This document shows, piece after piece, positions 7,013-8,617 of a stretch of DNA of 8,617 bases. A model generated the notes under the pieces. It was not told the DNA's origin and searched no databases. It saw only the letters and a list, made by a program, of their open reading frames with translations. Source of the stretch: an uncultured beta proteobacterium. GTDB taxonomy: Bacteria; Pseudomonadota; Gammaproteobacteria; Burkholderiales; Burkholderiaceae_C. Each line of letters begins with the position of its first letter. The stretch's first letter is position 1. A program made the position numbers and the translations under genes. The stretch spans positions 1-8,617 of the forward strand of contig CAIQEX010000743.1 in the NCBI GenBank assembly GCA_903870955.1, read 5' to 3'.

Positions 7013-8167
7013 ATGTTTTTGAATTTCGACACCAACACACTTGAAAAATTGACTGAAGGCGTTGTCCTTCTGGACCGTTACGGTCAAATTACGGATTTCA
7101 ACCGCGCAGCCAAGCCCTGGCTCAAAGCCTGCATCAATGCTGCAGACAAGATCAGCGCTATCGTCGCCCGAGCGGTCCGGGAAAACAGTAAGACGCCGTT
7201 ATTGATCGATCTTTACCCCAAGGCGGATGCACAGACTCAGGCCGCCGAAGTCATGTTGTGCAGTGATGGCAAAGACGGTTTTGCTCTGCTGTTTACACCG
7301 GTGCAGAAGAATCAGCAGGAATATCCGGCAGCCTCGCAGCGGCAAGGGTTGTCGTACCTTATTAGCGATGAGATTCGTCACCAGTTAAACGAGTTGATAC
7401 TGCATCTTGGTGCGATCAAGGATCCCAAGAGCGTTGCCGAAATCTCGCCGGTACGGGAGCACGCACATCATCTTCGGAGCCTGTTTGTGGCGATGGAGGA
7501 GATCTCGCAGATAGCCAAAGTCGGTACCATGTTTCCTGGCGAACGACTATCGATTGTCGAGTTGCTCAAGTCGGCAATTGCATCGGTCAAATTGGGGCAC
7601 TGCGAGTACCACATTGACGCGATTGCACCAGAACCTTCCCAGGAAGTCGGCTCGGTCTATGGAAGCGCAAACTGGATTCACTGCGCCTTGGTAGCCTTGC
7701 TGCAAAGCCTGGAGGAGGGTGCTCCCCGGCGCAGCCATATTGCCCTTGGCGTGCGCCAGAATGGCGGGTTTTTGGTGCTGACAGCCCGGCCCACCCGTGT
7801 TTTTGATACGCATGCTGCCGTGTCTTTGCGGCCAGAGGCCGTGACGGATCCGGTGCTGCGCCTGGCCGCTTCCGTTCGCGTGCCCCTGGCTCGCCGCATC
7901 CTGGAATTGCATGGCGGACAGCTCAGAGTCAACGCCTTCGACGGCGAAGACGCAGCACAGTCCAATGCCATCGAATCTTTCACCCTGCACCTGCCCACGG
8001 GCAGTCCTGTAAATCAGCGCAGCAAGGATTGCGAGAACTGCAGCGTCAATCAGCAGGCAACGGCTTATGCCCGCGACCTGGCTGCGTTGATGCCCTCACT
8101 GCCGAAGGAGTCCGAAGTGTCCGATGAAGAACGCGTCTTCCTGATGCATGTGACGCACGCAAGCTAA
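7013..8167 (+). CDS. PAS protein with degenerate histidine-kinase-like core (likely pseudokinase)
   Basis: Soluble protein of 384 residues with no membrane segment. The first 100 residues look like a PAS sensor: TLEKLTEGVVLLDRYGQITDFNRAA is the usual PAS opening. Residues 112-165 resemble a histidine-kinase dimerisation helix pair, but where SHELRTPL is expected the sequence reads SDEIRHQL (118-125), with Asp119 in place of the phospho-acceptor His. In the ATPase-like part (about 180-330) the N-box region ALVALLQSLEEGAP (225-238) has no Asn. No DxGxG G1 box is visible, and the GLGL box is replaced by RVPL before ARRILELHGGQLRV (about 293-306). The ordinary 'vxxHGG' tail strand survives, so the fold is probably kept while ATP binding and autophosphorylation look lost. 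The C-terminal extension has a CENC pair (340-343). It ends 15 bp from the convergent HAD gene. It could be a scaffold or partner-switching sensor; no response regulator is next to it. Confidence 0.75.
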   Translation: MFLNFDTNTLEKLTEGVVLLDRYGQITDFNRAAKPWLKACINAADKISAIVARAVRENSKTPLLIDLYPKADAQTQAAEVMLCSDGKDGFALLFTPVQKNQQEYPAASQRQGLSYLISDEIRHQLNELILHLGAIKDPKSVAEISPVREHAHHLRSLFVAMEEISQIAKVGTMFPGERLSIVELLKSAIASVKLGHCEYHIDAIAPEPSQEVGSVYGSANWIHCALVALLQSLEEGAPRRSHIALGVRQNGGFLVLTARPTRVFDTHAAVSLRPEAVTDPVLRLAASVRVPLARRILELHGGQLRVNAFDGEDAAQSNAIESFTLHLPTGSPVNQRSKDCENCSVNQQATAYARDLAALMPSLPKESEVSDEERVFLMHVTHAS

Positions 8168-8182
8168 GCGGGATTGAGGGCG

Positions 8183-8617
8183 TCAACCGACAAGTTCAAT
8201 ATCAAGTGCATGAAGAAGCCTAATGCTTAGGTCCTCTGGGGTTCGAGAAATGACGTCTTCCGGCACCATGAATTTTTTAGTCAACCGGGTGTAGTCTTCA
8301 AAGCCATACGACCCAATGAATGGGTGCATACCAGCCGCTACGGCAGAGTTGAAGTCCTTGTGCTCATCTCCGCATGCATAGGAGCGGGCTGGATTGATAT
8401 TGAAGGTCTTTCGGGCCGACACAAACGCACTGGTTTTTTCCTCTCCCAAAGGGACGTGGACTGCGAAGTCAAACGCATCGAGATCGATATCGTGCCGGGA
8501 CAAGACCTTGCGAATCGTCAACATGGGCTCGTTGGAAATATTGCGGGTCACCAGACCAACCCGAATGCCAGCCGTCGCAATGAGCGTTCGGATCAGGGCT
8601 GCCATACCAGGATAGAG
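8183..8617 (-). CDS. HAD-family phosphatase-like hydrolase, 5' end beyond window
   Basis: Probable cytosolic phosphatase of the haloacid dehalogenase superfamily. The reading frame is open to the right edge: the visible protein begins LYPGMAALIRTL, so the internal Met at 8605 is not the true start. LYPG is the family's usual segment leading into the cap/core. Motif II is the Thr of GLVTRN, motif III is the Lys in ARKTFNINP, and motif IV is GDEHKDFNSAVAAG (GDxxxD followed by the A-x-A-A-G turn). The catalytic motif I (DxDxT) would lie outside the window. The visible part is about 144 residues of a typical 210-230. It resembles phosphoglycolate-phosphatase-type HAD-IA enzymes; the substrate is not inferable. 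It converges on the PAS gene with 15 bp between stops and no visible hairpin terminator. Confidence 0.85.
   Translation of the reverse strand, partial: LYPGMAALIRTLIATAGIRVGLVTRNISNEPMLTIRKVLSRHDIDLDAFDFAVHVPLGEEKTSAFVSARKTFNINPARSYACGDEHKDFNSAVAAGMHPFIGSYGFEDYTRLTKKFMVPEDVISRTPEDLSIRLLHALDIELVG

Overview
The window is a stretch of ordinary-looking proteobacterial chromosome. GC is in the mid-50s by eye, coding is dense, and the proteins have a betaproteobacterial flavour: a RhlE-type DEAD-box helicase, an NlpC/P60 lipid-wall peptidase with a short N-terminal extension, and an APC permease. I favour Burkholderiales, for example a Comamonadaceae-like organism. That is an inference from protein style, not from a marker gene. 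I see no tRNA, rRNA, CRISPR, insertion sequence or phage gene.

Left half, all on the minus strand: an APC-superfamily amino-acid/polyamine permease whose 3' end runs off the left edge (1-1313), a RhlE-like DEAD-box RNA helicase (1449-2741), and a secreted NlpC/P60 cysteine peptidase (2814-3377). About 240 bp of non-coding DNA follows, including a very AT-rich block, and separates these genes from a divergent plus-strand block.

Right half, plus strand: an isochorismatase-like cysteine hydrolase (3621-4232) is followed after only 4 nt by an 864-residue protein (4237-6831). That protein carries six Sel1-like repeats and then two complete CbbX/CfxQ-type AAA+ ATPase modules. A 181-bp gap with an AT-rich, dyad-rich promoter-like region leads to a PAS protein built like a sensor histidine kinase (7013-8167). 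It appears to lack the phospho-acceptor histidine and the ATP-binding boxes. A minus-strand HAD-family phosphatase fragment (8183-8617) converges on it and runs off the right edge.

The most unusual content is the tightly coupled pair of cysteine hydrolase and Sel1-tandem-CbbX ATPase, with the adjacent pseudokinase-like PAS protein. The repeat-plus-CbbX layout recalls EccA of type VII secretion and the Rubisco activase CbbX, but no secretion or Rubisco gene is visible here. A hydrolase serviced by a dedicated remodelling ATPase is a plausible but unproven reading.
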